This document shows, one piece after another, positions 9,080 through 18,593 of a stretch of DNA of 25,488 bases. Positions within the stretch are counted from its first letter, which is position 1. Each line of letters begins with the position of its first letter. Both the position numbers and the translations under genes were made by a program. Source of the DNA: Chara braunii (taxonomy: Eukaryota; Streptophyta; Charophyceae; Charales; Characeae). Location: NCBI GenBank assembly GCA_003427395.1, contig BFEA01000005.1:7909150-7934637 (forward strand). The letters run 5' to 3'. Under the pieces are notes generated by a model that saw only the letters and a program-made list of their open reading frames with translations, was not told where the DNA came from and did not search any database.

Positions 9080-9648
9080 ACCACCACTACCCCCCCCGTC
9101 ATAAATTAGGGGGAACCAGTAGCACAGGTCCATGAAGGCTACCGGTAGCACAGTGGGGGGAACTGGCGAAGTGGCAAAAGTCGAATTACCCCCACGATTT
9201 ATTTGGCGGTTCAAATGATTTTTATTTATTTTTTTAATATTTTTCCTGTAAAGACACGACAAGATTTACGAACCTTCCAATTTTCAGAGTTGTTGGGTCA
9301 TTCTTCTGATCGCGAAAAATCGTGAAAGTTGGATTACGTTTCCCGTTGGCCCATATATGGTAGAGTAGCAAAAATGGAAAATGTGAGGAAACGGCGCGAC
9401 ACTTAGTTCACTGTCTGATTTTTTTTATTATTATTACTATTTTTCCTGAAAAGATCACGACCTAATCTACAAGATATCAAGTTTTCAGATTTTTTTGCCC
9501 ATGTTTCTGAGCACGAAAAATCGCCAAAGTTCGCGCTTGGAGATTTTCGGACCGGACCCGCCTGCACCTCCCGGTCGCCGCCTCCCCAAAGAACCCGGTC
9601 CGTAAGGCCCTGGAAAGTCCATTTTAGGCAGGCGGGGGTAGTGGTGGT
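9080..9648. mobile_element. 569-bp TIR element with TTAA-type target site (MITE-like)
   Basis: The left end ACCACCACTACCCCC (9080-9094) is the exact reverse complement of the right end GGGGGTAGTGGTGGT (9634-9648). The flanks are TCAA and TTAA. The unoccupied equivalent is in this window: X' joins Y' through ACAAG-TTAA-AACCTACC at 10502-10516, whereas X2 joins Y through the same words with this element between them. No protein is encoded. The interior has two diverged copies, about 200 bp apart, of a block containing TTTTCCTG and CGAAAAATCG (9237-9335 and 9437-9535). TTAA duplications are known in piggyBac-type and Kolobok-type elements; the superfamily is not decided by the ends alone. Confidence 0.8.
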
Positions 9649-10261
9649 TTAAAAACCTACCTCAATGACGGAGGAGGGAATGGAAGACAGAGGAGCACAT
9701 TGATGACGAGGGAGTAGGGGGAAGTTAGAAGGGCGGAGGGAGGATGGAGGAGGGAGGAGCACACCGATGACGAAGGAGGGAGGGGAAGGAGAACGACGAA
9801 GGTATGAGGAGATCAATGACAAGGGAGGATTGAGGAGGATGGAGAATGATGACGAGGGCGGACGGAGGGAGTGGAGGAGGGAGGAGCACACCGATGACGA
9901 GGGAGTGGGGGGAAGGTAGAAGGGCGGAGGAGTAGGAGAATGATGACGAAGGAGAGCGCTATGATAAGCGGGGGAGTGGGAGAACGATGACGAAGGAGGG
10001 CGCAAGGGTGAGGAGGAGAAGAACGATGACATGGGAGAGATGGGGAGGAGGAGGAGCTGCACAGTTTCCACAGAGAGAGAGAGGGAGAGAGAGATGAAGG
10101 GAGGGAGGGAAGGGCTGGTTGTAACCCACCTGGATATGGCTTCTTCCTTCACCCCCTCCCGCTGTTGCGTCCCTCGGCTCCTTCCCGCTGGCGTGGGGCA
10201 GGTCTGAGTACTTCAAAAACGAACTACTCAGATCTCCCCACTTTTTTTTTTTTTTTTTGGT
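9649..10261. repeat. Y: purine-rich minisatellite-like unit
   Basis: Roughly 450 bp are nearly all purine on the + strand, with GATGACGA words recurring every 40-60 bp among GGAGG runs. It ends in a GGATATGGCTTCTTCC segment, a hairpin (10203-10232) and a T17 run before GGTACC. It is repeated as Y' about 860 bp downstream. The minus-strand Ser/Pro-rich open frames are a by-product of the purine bias. Confidence 0.9.
10203..10232. repeat. Hairpin in Y
   Basis: Arms TCTGAGTA and TACTCAGA form a perfect 8-bp stem, with TTC/GAA able to pair inside the 14-nt loop. The equivalent hairpin in Y' carries a compensatory base-pair change. Confidence 0.85.
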
Positions 10262-10506
10262 ACCGGGCAGTGCGAAGTGCGCCGTGCGCCCCCGGGCGGC
10301 ATGCGCACTGATGCGGGAACATCTCGTGTCGATGCGCCTGATGCGCGATGCGTTGTGCGACACTTCACTGCGTAGCGCGTCAATGCGCCTGCGGGTGGGC
10401 GGGGCTCACACATCGGCGTGCGTGGCGCGCTCAACATTTTTTCAACGATGGGGCGTGCAGGAGTGGATGTACCAGGTCAAGCTATCCAGTTCACATGGGT
10501 AACAAG
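10262..10506. repeat. X': second GCGC-rich unit
   Basis: Diverged copy of X1 without the 130-bp duplication. It runs into Y' through an intact TTAA (10507-10510), so it preserves the state before the 569-bp insertion. Confidence 0.9.
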
Positions 10507-11140
10507 TTAAAACCTACCTCAATGACGGAGGAGGGAATGGAAGACGAAGGAGCACATCGGTGACGAGGGAGTAGGGGGAAGTTAGAAGGGCGGAGGGAGG
10601 AGGGAGGAGGGAGGAGGGAGGAGCACACCGATGCCGAAGGAGGGAGGGGAAGGAGAACGATGAAGGGAGGAGGAGATCAATGACGGGGGAGGATTGAGGA
10701 GGATGGAGAATGATGACAAGGGCGAACGAAGGGAGTGCAGGAGAGAGGAGCACACCGATGACGAGGGAGTAGGGGGAAGGTAGAAGGGTGGAGGAGTAGG
10801 AGAATGATGACAGAGGAGAATGCTATGATAAGTGGGGGAGTGGGAGAACGATGACGCAGGAGGGAGCAAGGGTGAGGAGGAGAAGAACGATGACACGGGA
10901 AAGATGGGGAGGAGGAGGAGCTGCATAGTTTCCACAGAGAGAGAGGGAGAGAGAGATGAAGGGAGGGAGGGAGGGGCTGGTTGTAACCCACCTGGATATG
11001 GCTTCTTCCTTCACCCCCTCCCGCGGCTGCGACCTTGGGCTCCTTCCCGCTGGCGTGGGGCAGGTCCGAGTGGTTCAAAAACGAACTACTCGGATCTCCC
11101 CGCTTGTTTTGATTTTTTTTTGGTACCAGGCAGCGCGAAG
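10507..11140. repeat. Y': second purine-rich unit
   Basis: Copy of Y with an offset of 857 bp at the left and 863 bp at the right. It has one extra 7-bp GGAGGGA unit in the G-rich run (10592-10623), which could form a G-quadruplex. It ends with a hairpin, a T-run and GGTACC like Y, then diverges after GAAGTGC. Confidence 0.9.
11065..11094. repeat. Hairpin in Y' with compensatory change
   Basis: Arms TCCGAGT and ACTCGGA form a 7-bp stem, with TTC/GAA inside. The C11067:G11092 pair replaces the T10205:A10230 pair of Y. Confidence 0.85.
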
Positions 11141-11310
11141 TGCCTAGCGGGCCTACCCCCCCTGCCCCAAACTTTTTTTCTTTTGGTGGAATCTGTATTT
11201 TTGGCATGCGCCACATAACGTGCACGCTTATCATGCGCACTTCGCGGTGTGGCGAATGTGCGCTTTGCAGAGCATGTCGATGCGCCACATCTATGATACG
11301 TACCTTTACG

Positions 11311-11318
11311 CATAGTTG
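11311..11318. repeat. Right 8-bp target-site duplication (CATAGTTG)
   Basis: Exact match to 8662-8669. The gag-like frame resumes here. Confidence 0.65.
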
Positions 11319-12436
11319 ATTCCATACTGGGACCATATGCTCATGGCTAGCTCGCGCATAGGTGTTGATGCTGCTAACTATGTCATATCGTTCATGAAGG
11401 AGGTTGGTTGCACCTCGATCGTGCAATATTCCCAACATACCCGTGTTGAGGATTTCATGAGGGCCCTTAAGGATAGGCACAAAGACAAGAACCTGGCTCG
11501 GCGAACGGAGTACTTGATCCATACCATACGTGACAGAAGTGGAAAAGTTTGTTTGCACTTAGGGCCACCATGGACGAACTACTGCAGTATCCAAGCCACT
11601 GACTGACTCCCACTCAAATTCTAAATAAATTTGCAAGGGAACTTCCCGATCCACTTAGGGGACCTGATTGTATCCCCGAACAAAGAAAGAGGGGATGACG
11701 TATGAAAAGTTTAGCCAAATCGCGGTAAACCGGGCCGGTTTCCTGTCAGAGGCAAACTACTGCCATTACTGGAATGACTTGCAGAAAGGGAACTTGGTGG
11801 AAGAACAAGACAATATAAGGAAACATAGAAGGCAAGGACAATCTTCTAGTCAAATTTGAAGAAGGGGGAGTCGAGTCACTTCCTTGCGAACAGAGCGATT
11901 GCATTGGAAGACCCAAACAACAACCAGACAGCCCAGGGAGAGGACTATGTGGATGCTGCAGCCTGAGGGTGACCAAGACGGGGAGGAGGCTGAGATAGGG
12001 GACGACGTGGAAGAGGTGAGGTCGAGGACCCGCTACGCCAAGGGGTAGTGACGACAAAAGCTACTACGAGGGTGGTAGGGGAAATGGTCCGTCGCAAGGC
12101 GGACGCAATTCTCGCTTCAATGGGGGAAGGGGTAGAGGTTGCAGGCCTGACCCAGCACATCCAAGTCTTCCGGATGGGAAGTGCAAGGAATATGAGCGAG
12201 AGCGACAAACAGAAAACCAAGTTGCAAAATCACGAAGTGGCTCAGATAAGCATGTACCAAGCAGAGAGCACAATGCACCAAGTTACCGTCCAAATAAGAG
12301 CAATACAATGAACTCGCATGTCAATGTCGCCACTCTCTGGTGTGGCTCCTATTGTCAGGCGCCCAGTGCCCAGTCTATTCTACTCAGCCTATCTACACCT
12401 ATCTACGTTCTTGCACTTTGGTCACATCGCAGCTGA
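11311..12436 (+). pseudogene. Gag-like gene, 3' part with RG-rich tail
   Basis: From 11316 the frame LIPYWDHM… runs to 11606 and contains DFMRALKDRHKDKNLA, a pattern like the core of retrotransposon gag (substrate-packing, capsid-forming domain). The frame is then broken at least twice. A segment near 11620-11690 reads FARELPDPL in one frame, and 11668-11859 reads MTYEKFSQIAVNRAGF in another. From 12020 to 12436 an open frame encodes an Arg/Gly-rich stretch (YYEGGRGNG, then FNGGRGRG), a common nucleic-acid-binding substitute for a CCHC zinc knuckle, followed by a basic Ser-rich tail. No protease or reverse transcriptase follows, so the element is truncated or ends here. The gag assignment is inferred. 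Confidence 0.45.
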
Positions 12437-12837
12437 AGACCAATGTACGTGACGTCATCACCAATGTCGAACGACAACATACACCAGGTACGTTCTCTCT
12501 CCTCCCCTCATCACCCCTTGACTCCCTCTGCATGCGCCTCCTACCCGAAGACCACCATCGCCATCACCTGCCACCTGCTTGGCCCGGCTATGGCCGTTGT
12601 GCGCCCACTGCCACCGTAGTGCCCTCACCTCTCTGTGCCCGCATGCACGCTGCCTGGCTGCATAGAACAACTTCGCATGGTGTAGCAGCAGCGTGGCCAC
12701 ATTGTTTGCTCAGGCCAGAATGGCGCTGCCTGGGCAGGGCACTTTCCTTTATGGAAATTGTGGCCCTGTGTCCGGCTGCATGGGCCTGGCTGGGGAAGTT
12801 TCTTGTAGCTTCCCGTCGAGCCCCAGTGTCTGTGCCA

Positions 12838-13112
12838 AGGCCCATTTGTGCCGTTATGGGCCTGGGCCCTTTACAGCCGGGCACATCCAAGCAGCCGTTC
12901 AGGCTCCAAGTGTTTGCCGCATTGTCATTGGCTCGTCCAGGTTGTGTGACAACAATGCTGCTTTCTCATTGGTCTGCGGCCTCTGCATGATGTGTCGACC
13001 TCCCACTGTGTGTGCCCAGGGCCCAACCGACCGGGGCCCTGGGCTCAGCTGTGCAGCGCAGTTGTTGCTTCCTGAAAGAGTCGGGAAAAGCTCACGTTGC
13101 TTTGTAAGCAAC
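12838..13112. repeat. Hairpins AGGCCCAT, GCCCAGGGCCC and GTTGCTT
   Basis: AGGCCCAT/ATGGGCCT spans 12838-12863 (8-bp stem, 10-nt loop). GCCCAGGGCCC/GGGCCCTGGGC spans 13014-13044 (11-bp stem, 9-nt loop). GTTGCTT/AAGCAAC spans 13096-13112 (7-bp stem, 3-nt loop). Confidence 0.88.
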
Positions 13113-13340
13113 TGGCCAGCTGCAACTATATGATACCCCCACATATGGAAAATGTCGAAAGTAGGCCTCACGTGGATATTCAGGCCCACCTTCACTTAGG
13201 GTGGGCACGAGGTTGCTGGGGGCCACAGCCCAGAACACTTGCATGTCTCATAAGGGCCCCCCGAGGGCTCATTGCTCGGAGAAGCCTTGGGAGGCAATTA
13301 ATATAAAGTTCAGTCTGCGGAAAACCGGATTGTCGTGGGC

Positions 13341-13510
13341 TAGTGCACTAAATGTGGTGACCCCGACCACATTATTCCCTTTTGTCCGGATTATAGGCAC
13401 CCAAAAGGGAACAGCCAAGAGGGTTTGCAATTGCCCCTACAAAATCTTCAGACTCAGACAGACAGGTAGAAGCGCGTTGACGTACCAAATACCCTTACAA
13501 GGGTATTTGG
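13341..13510. repeat. Cluster of three long perfect hairpins
   Basis: After the 10-bp palindrome TAGTGCACTA (13341-13350) come AATGTGGT/ACCACATT (13351-13373), TTCCCTTTTG/CAAAAGGGAA (13375-13411, 17-nt loop) and CCAAATACCCTT/AAGGGTATTTGG (13485-13510, 12-bp stem, 2-nt loop). Stem sequences are unrelated to one another. Confidence 0.92.
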
Positions 13511-15178
13511 CGTGTTTCCTGTAAGTCGCACTAGTCCGGCCCCGTCCGCACAACGGCGCGCGTACGGGAGGAAGTTTAGGCCCTCGTCAGGGTGAGCGGC
13601 TCATGCGGGGTATCGGCTGCAGGCTACGAGTATGTGCGACATGAAAGGGCGCGGCCTGGGTGTGCGCGGCGTCACGGGCCAGCGGGACGCGCGATGTTTA
13701 TTTATATTTTGTATTATTTATTGTTGTATTATTTTTATCTGTAGGCTCCGGCGTTTTTCTTAATTCGGACGGGACGCCGGATTTAATGGTCGTCACGGCA
13801 GTCGAGGACCTTGAGTGCACGCCTCGTTTGGCGGGTCCGCGTGTTCGGGATGGCTGCGAAAGTCCTCTACCGCGCCGCTGCTGAGAACAGGGCGCAATCA
13901 GGGTTTGAGTTCGCAATTACACTTGAGGTGAAAGGGCCGGTAATGTTGAACGTATATGACGTATGCTTCGGGTCCGGTGAGGTCGAGTGGGGGTGTGTTG
14001 TATTCGCAGGATTGCCTGAGATGCGATTACAAATTGTTTTCGTGACTGCGTCGAAGTTAGCCCTTTATAGCATTATGGGGAGCCCGGTAGCAGCCACATC
14101 CATGCTCAAGCCCCCAATGAGGGAACATGTGGGAGCCGCACCCACCAGCAGGTGCGATACCTGTTGCAGTAGAGGGGTAATACCGGGCCAGGGGGCAACC
14201 GGTAGCATTGGGATCAACCTCCTTCGAGAAGCCGGCTGCTGTGCCCGGCTGCTGTGCCTCCCCTCTGGTCCCCTCCCCCTATGAGCGTCAGCGGTCTCGG
14301 CATAGTGCCACTTAGGGGGATTGTCGGGCGCTGAGTTAGTGGAGCGGACATTGGACAACGGAGCGGATGGGCAAGCCAGGCAGCGCCAGGCAGCAGCGGG
14401 CAGAGCAGATAGCACAGTGGGCGGTGTGCGCTGGTGAGAAGTAATGGGCAGTTGAGGAGGCAAGGCGGGGCAGCGGAGACACGGGCGCTGAGGCGGTGGA
14501 CTGGCAGGTGATAAGGCAGTAAACAGGGTGAGTGACCCCGGGTGCGAAGCGGTGCCAGGTGCACTCAGGCGAAGATGGAGATGGCGGGAGGAGAAGCCGG
14601 GCGTAGTCAAGAAGGCGTGGCGCTCTCGATCCTGAACGGAATCGAGAGGGGAAAGAAGCGACATGGGGGTTTTGGAGGCAGGCGACTTCGAATCCACTGT
14701 TAGTTTTAGAAGTGAGTCAGTAGGATTAGAGTAAAAAGGGAAGAGATGTGCACGGAGATGGCAGGAGGTGAAGGAGGAGAAAGGCAGAAGTGTAGATCTC
14801 GCTCATTTCTTAGCAAAAACGAGCGAGAGAGGAGGCGATTTCGAGGTTTCAGCCCCTGGCGAATCGATTGGTGAGGTTAGAATTGTCGGTAGATCGTTGG
14901 TTTTGGCGAGGCAAAGGTGAGAGGCTGCGCGAAGCTATCGGCCAGCGGGGTCATGGCGGGTGCGAGAATCTGCGATCTCCATCGATGCTTAGTAGAAGCA
15001 GGTGGGTGATGGTACGTTTTGGGGGTTGTTGCAACTGCGAATCTCATGGCAGCGTCGGACTTGGTATAGGGGGCATAGTCTTGGTGCTGTGAGAGTCGTG
15101 GGTTGCGCCTTGGAGAAGGGATTTTGATAATATAGTGTACCTGACTCCGTTTTAGCAGAAGATTCACTTTTGTTTTCT

Positions 15179-15203
15179 TTTATTATTATTATTATTATTA
15201 TTT
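15179..15203. repeat. (TAT)n microsatellite
   Basis: About eight uninterrupted TAT units within A/T-rich sequence. Confidence 0.95.
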
Positions 15204-17087
15204 TACTTCTTTTAGACTTTTGTAAAGCATGGAAGTAACGACAGGCTAGTCGCACGGTTGGATACCTACCTGTTGGCCGTTCCGTTCACACTGTGGTTAC
15301 CTCCATCGGACAGCTCGTTGTCACCTTGTTCACCCCTGCGCCCAGCTGCCCGCTCCGCGGGCAGCGATCTTCCTGTGCACTGACTGCCGCTGGTTCTCGA
15401 ACGAACGTGGCTGAACGACTGACCCGGTACGCTCATGCCTAGAGAGAGGGAGAGAGAAAGCGAACCTACTTGATTACGAGTACCCGTTTCTATTGGCGCT
15501 TGTGGTCATGCACATCTCCATCGTCGTGCTCAGCTTCGTTGAGGTAGTCTTTATTAGGATAGCGATGGAGAGCAGAAAAAAAGGGGGGGTACGTACCTGA
15601 TCGCCTGAGCACGCACGTGTAGAAGGGAAAAACGCACCGACAAGTGGATGTACCTACCCCGGTCTACGGGAAGGTGCATGCAAAGTATAGGAGGAGCATG
15701 AGACCAACCGTAGAAGTTTGGAGGCTTACCTGTTCGGCCGATGTGTCGCCCACCTTGACGACGACGGAACGCTACCCTCTGCACCTACATCTGAATACCA
15801 GTGCGTAGCCTCTAGTTTAGCGAGGGTTTTATCCCGGTTTTAGTGCACAACTGCAGGTGTGTGGGATCAAACACGAGAATGAGGGGCTGGCGTACAAGAG
15901 AGAGAGAAGACGTAGGTGCGGGACGCATACCGGTTCAGGTGATGATCTGCACTATCAGTATCATCGCTTATCCCGGCGACGGCGTGTATTGCCAATCTGA
16001 AGGCCGCTCGTAATTGTATGGGAGAGGCCTGAGGACTCGAGTTGGAGGAGGTGAGGATGTGCCCTCGTTGGTACTCGGGCTTATTATTGTTTCCTGTCGA
16101 GGAAGTTACCACTTTTATTAGAGCCACTGTCCTTCAAAGTTACTGATACGGTTGTGGCTTTGCGACTACTACAGTGTTTTGGTAAGCTGGTGTTGTGTTT
16201 CTATCCTAGGGCGGTGTTGTTGTACTCCACTCCTGGCCTAGTACGGTCCGTTACTGACCTCCTTGACTATACTGGGTTATTATAGCCTGTACTTGAATAA
16301 AGCTCGTGGGAGAGGGGCGTGCTCCCGCTCGAATGCGGCGTTTCTAGGCTGCATAACGACGTGCTGGTTAGGAGGAAAGGGGTCACGGCTTGAGGGGGTG
16401 GTCTAGACTGCAAAAGGAGGGCATTATTGCGGCTCAAAGGAGTGGCCAAGCTTGTAAGGAAGAAGGGGGGGCATTGCCACAATTTGGAGGATCGTCAGGA
16501 AGTCAACGTTCGGCGTCTTGACTTCAGTTTGGCGGTATTACTGCGATCCTTGGCTGCCGTTGCGGAGCCCTCAGACGCATGAAGGTTTCAAAGCCCTCTC
16601 CTGGGAGTTGAGTTTGTCCCCCTCCTGTATCTCGAGGGTCTGAAACCCCTTTTCTTCTGCCCTTCTTACTCTCAGTCTAATCCGGTTCTGAGAGGAAGGC
16701 GGCAGGCGGGATTGCAACCCGTAACCGCAGCAAGACTCTGTGGGGAGTCAACCCACCGATTGCGGGAGCTCTGCCGAAACTCAGGAGGAGTTCTAGAGGC
16801 AGGGAACTAAGAGGTAAAAAATTTGTCTCCTTCTATAAACCCAATTATAACCCTTATTTGTACACCTTGCTATGTTTGACTGAGTGAACTGCATGCATCC
16901 CAACTTTGACTTTCAGTTTGACTTCAGGACATAAACCAGACTTAATAAAGGAATGTGTGTGCAATGTCAGTTTCAGTTTCATTGTTTGACTGAAAGAAGA
17001 TTGTGGGGTTGCGCTTGGGGGAAAGGATGGGAGGAAGGTTGTATTGCTTATGTCTTACTAAGTCAACCCAAGGCTGGGAGAGTCTCT

Positions 17088-17728
17088 ATAAGATTGGAGG
17101 GCCCAATGCTGTGTTTATTTTCGATTGCCTGAAGGACCAGGCAGGTTCCCATAAGTTTGGGTGGTCTGGTTGCTTTGATTTGTGAGGGCTGACTGTGAAT
17201 GGCTTTTCACGGACCAGGCATGTTCCATAAGTTTGGGTGGCTTGGTCGCCTTGTTTACTTTGGGGTTCTTTCAATTTTTTTATGCTTTGGCTTTAGGATA
17301 ATGAACCAGGCTGAGGACATAAGTTTGGGTGGTCTTGGTCCAATGCCACGCACATGCTGGAACCAAAAGGACGTAACTTGGCTATACTTCACTGTTATTC
17401 TATCTATGAACAGGCTAGTAAGACAGGGTTCCATAAGTTTGGGTGCTTTGACTATAGCCTATCACCAACTGAAGAGAGTACTAATTAAGAGTAAACTTGT
17501 GGTACGAAGGGGCAGACTGGATCTTGAGCTAAAGATGATCGGTTCAGTTATATGCTACCTCAAAAGACTAAGTGAAGATAATCATATAAAACTTGGATAC
17601 TTAAACAATTCAGGGCGACTAGGGTGGCCTAGTCATATGCCCAAAGAAGAAAAAAGTTGTAGTGCCCTGTGTTTGTGTATATTCTATGGCTGAGCTAGAC
17701 AGGTTCCCATAAGATTGGGAGGTCTGGC
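17088..17728 (+). repeat. Six dispersed copies of an ATAAGTTTGGGTGGTCTGG motif
   Basis: Copies occur at about 17088-17100, 17144-17170, 17221-17247, 17317-17340, 17428-17449 and 17700-17728. Four copies agree on CATAAGTTTGGGTG and the outermost two read ATAAGATTGG. Most are preceded by (G)ACCAGGC or (G)AACAGGCT. Spacings are irregular (about 70-270 bp). Confidence 0.85.
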
Positions 17729-18020
17729 TTTATGCCCTATGTAAGTTGGGTATTAAGGGATAAATCATTGAAAGACTATGAACTATTGTTTGATAAGGTT
17801 AACTTTGGGCTGGTGAGAGTACTTACCTTTGTGGTTTGGTCTGCACGTGACTGAGTGAGACTACTACTTAGTTTGAGTTTCAGTTTGATAGGTAGTTGCT
17901 TTAGATGCTTGCCACGTGCTAGAGCCATAGGAGTTAGTTTCAATTCCTGCATTTTATGAGCTAAGTTTTTTTACTTAGGTCAATTTCTGCATTTTTTGGG
18001 ATTTTTTTTTATACTTGGTC

Positions 18021-18591
18021 TTGTATAAATTTTGGTAAGTCACTTTCTCTATGGGAAGCGCTGCCGAAATTTCTACAAAACCAAGGAGTTAGTCAGATTT
18101 TGTCTTTTCAAAGTTCAGTTTGTCTGACTTTTTGGCTTAGTAAAAATCTGGGAAGTCTCATTTTCTAAAGGGAGTGCTGCCCAAATTTTTGCTGCTTCAG
18201 GGAGTTAGATAAAATTAGACCTTGAGAAGTCAAAGTCATTTTAAATTCTGAACTTAGCTTTGTATAAATTTTCGTAAGCTACTTTCTTTGCGGGAAGCGC
18301 TGCCGAAATTTCTGCGAATCCAAGGAGTTAGTCAAAATTTAACTTTTCAAAAGTTCAACTTGTCTGATTTTGTATATATGGCTTAGTAAAAATCTGGGAA
18401 GTCTCCTTTTTTAAAAGCAGGCTGCCCAAATTTTTGCTAATTCAGGGAGTTAGACAAATTTTGACTTTGGAAGGTTGCATATTATTTATGTTTTCATATT
18501 TAGGCTGATATAAATTCTGAGAAGGCACTTTTCCTACGGGAAGCGCTGCCGAAATTTTCTTAAATTATAGGAGATAGATTATATTTTGACA
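18021..18591 (+). repeat. Higher-order tandem repeat, A-B-A-B-A
   Basis: Two related monomers of about 120 bp alternate. A contains GGGAAGCGCTGCCGAAATTT (18053, 18292, 18538); B contains GGGAGTGCTGCCCAAATTTT or a decayed form (18170, about 18415). The A-to-A spacings are 239 and 246 bp. Each monomer also carries TATAAATTTT or TAAAAATCTG before it and GGAGTTAG after it. The last A runs into the candidate LTR end. Confidence 0.9.
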
Positions 18592-18593
18592 GG

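Larger units (their letters stand above)
8670..11310. mobile_element. 2.64-kb non-autonomous element with 8-bp target duplication
   Basis: CATAGTTG occurs immediately before and after this segment. Removing the segment with one copy of the repeat keeps the flanking gag-like frame in register (…GYAP, TAG, LIPYWDHM…). Both subterminal regions are dense in ATGCGC/GCGCAT words (about 8670-8870 and 11205-11300), and both contain CATCTATG near the edge. Eight-bp duplications and clustered subterminal motifs are typical of hAT-superfamily transposons. Against this, the ends show no long terminal inverted repeat (only CG at each end), so the class is uncertain. There is no transposase; the interior is an X-Y repeat array plus a nested 569-bp element. 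Confidence 0.6.
12437..16900. other. Gene-free stretch with hairpins and simple repeats
   Basis: No domain is recognisable in any frame; the longest frames (12340-12990 and 13811-14284) have repeat-like composition. Features seen: the hairpin cluster at 12838-13510, a 13-bp tandem repeat of CGGCTGCTGTGCC at 14233-14258, 8-bp stems at 14623-14648 and 14797-14828, a (TAT)n tract at 15179-15203, and a 9-bp stem with 3-nt loop at 15345-15365. A GC-rich part (13540-13690) is followed by ordinary composition. Confidence 0.55.
16900..18591 (+). mobile_element. Probable long LTR (right boundary only)
   Basis: The segment ends in TTTTGACA, followed after two bases by TGGCGACTC, a primer-binding-site-like word. 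Its right third is a higher-order tandem repeat and its left half carries six copies of a short motif, both kinds of internal repetition being common in long plant LTRs. An AATAAA occurs at about 16943-16948. I could not fix the left boundary; 16900 is only where the A/T-rich composition begins. The other LTR would lie beyond the window. A non-LTR satellite is the alternative. Confidence 0.4.

Noticed and set aside
9649-11558. Long minus-strand open frames (up to 293 codons) over the Y repeats
   Set aside because: They are Ser/Pro/Leu-rich translations of a purine-only strand, repeat with the DNA units, and cross from Y' into gag-like DNA. No domain or start context supports them.
13811-14284. 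157-codon + strand frame
   Set aside because: Opposite-strand frames of similar length cover it and no domain, start context or homologous pattern is visible.
16705-16730. GGGATTGCAACCC as a tRNA T-arm
   Set aside because: A 7-nt loop with a short stem is present, but the loop is not TTCRANY and no acceptor or anticodon stem could be found.
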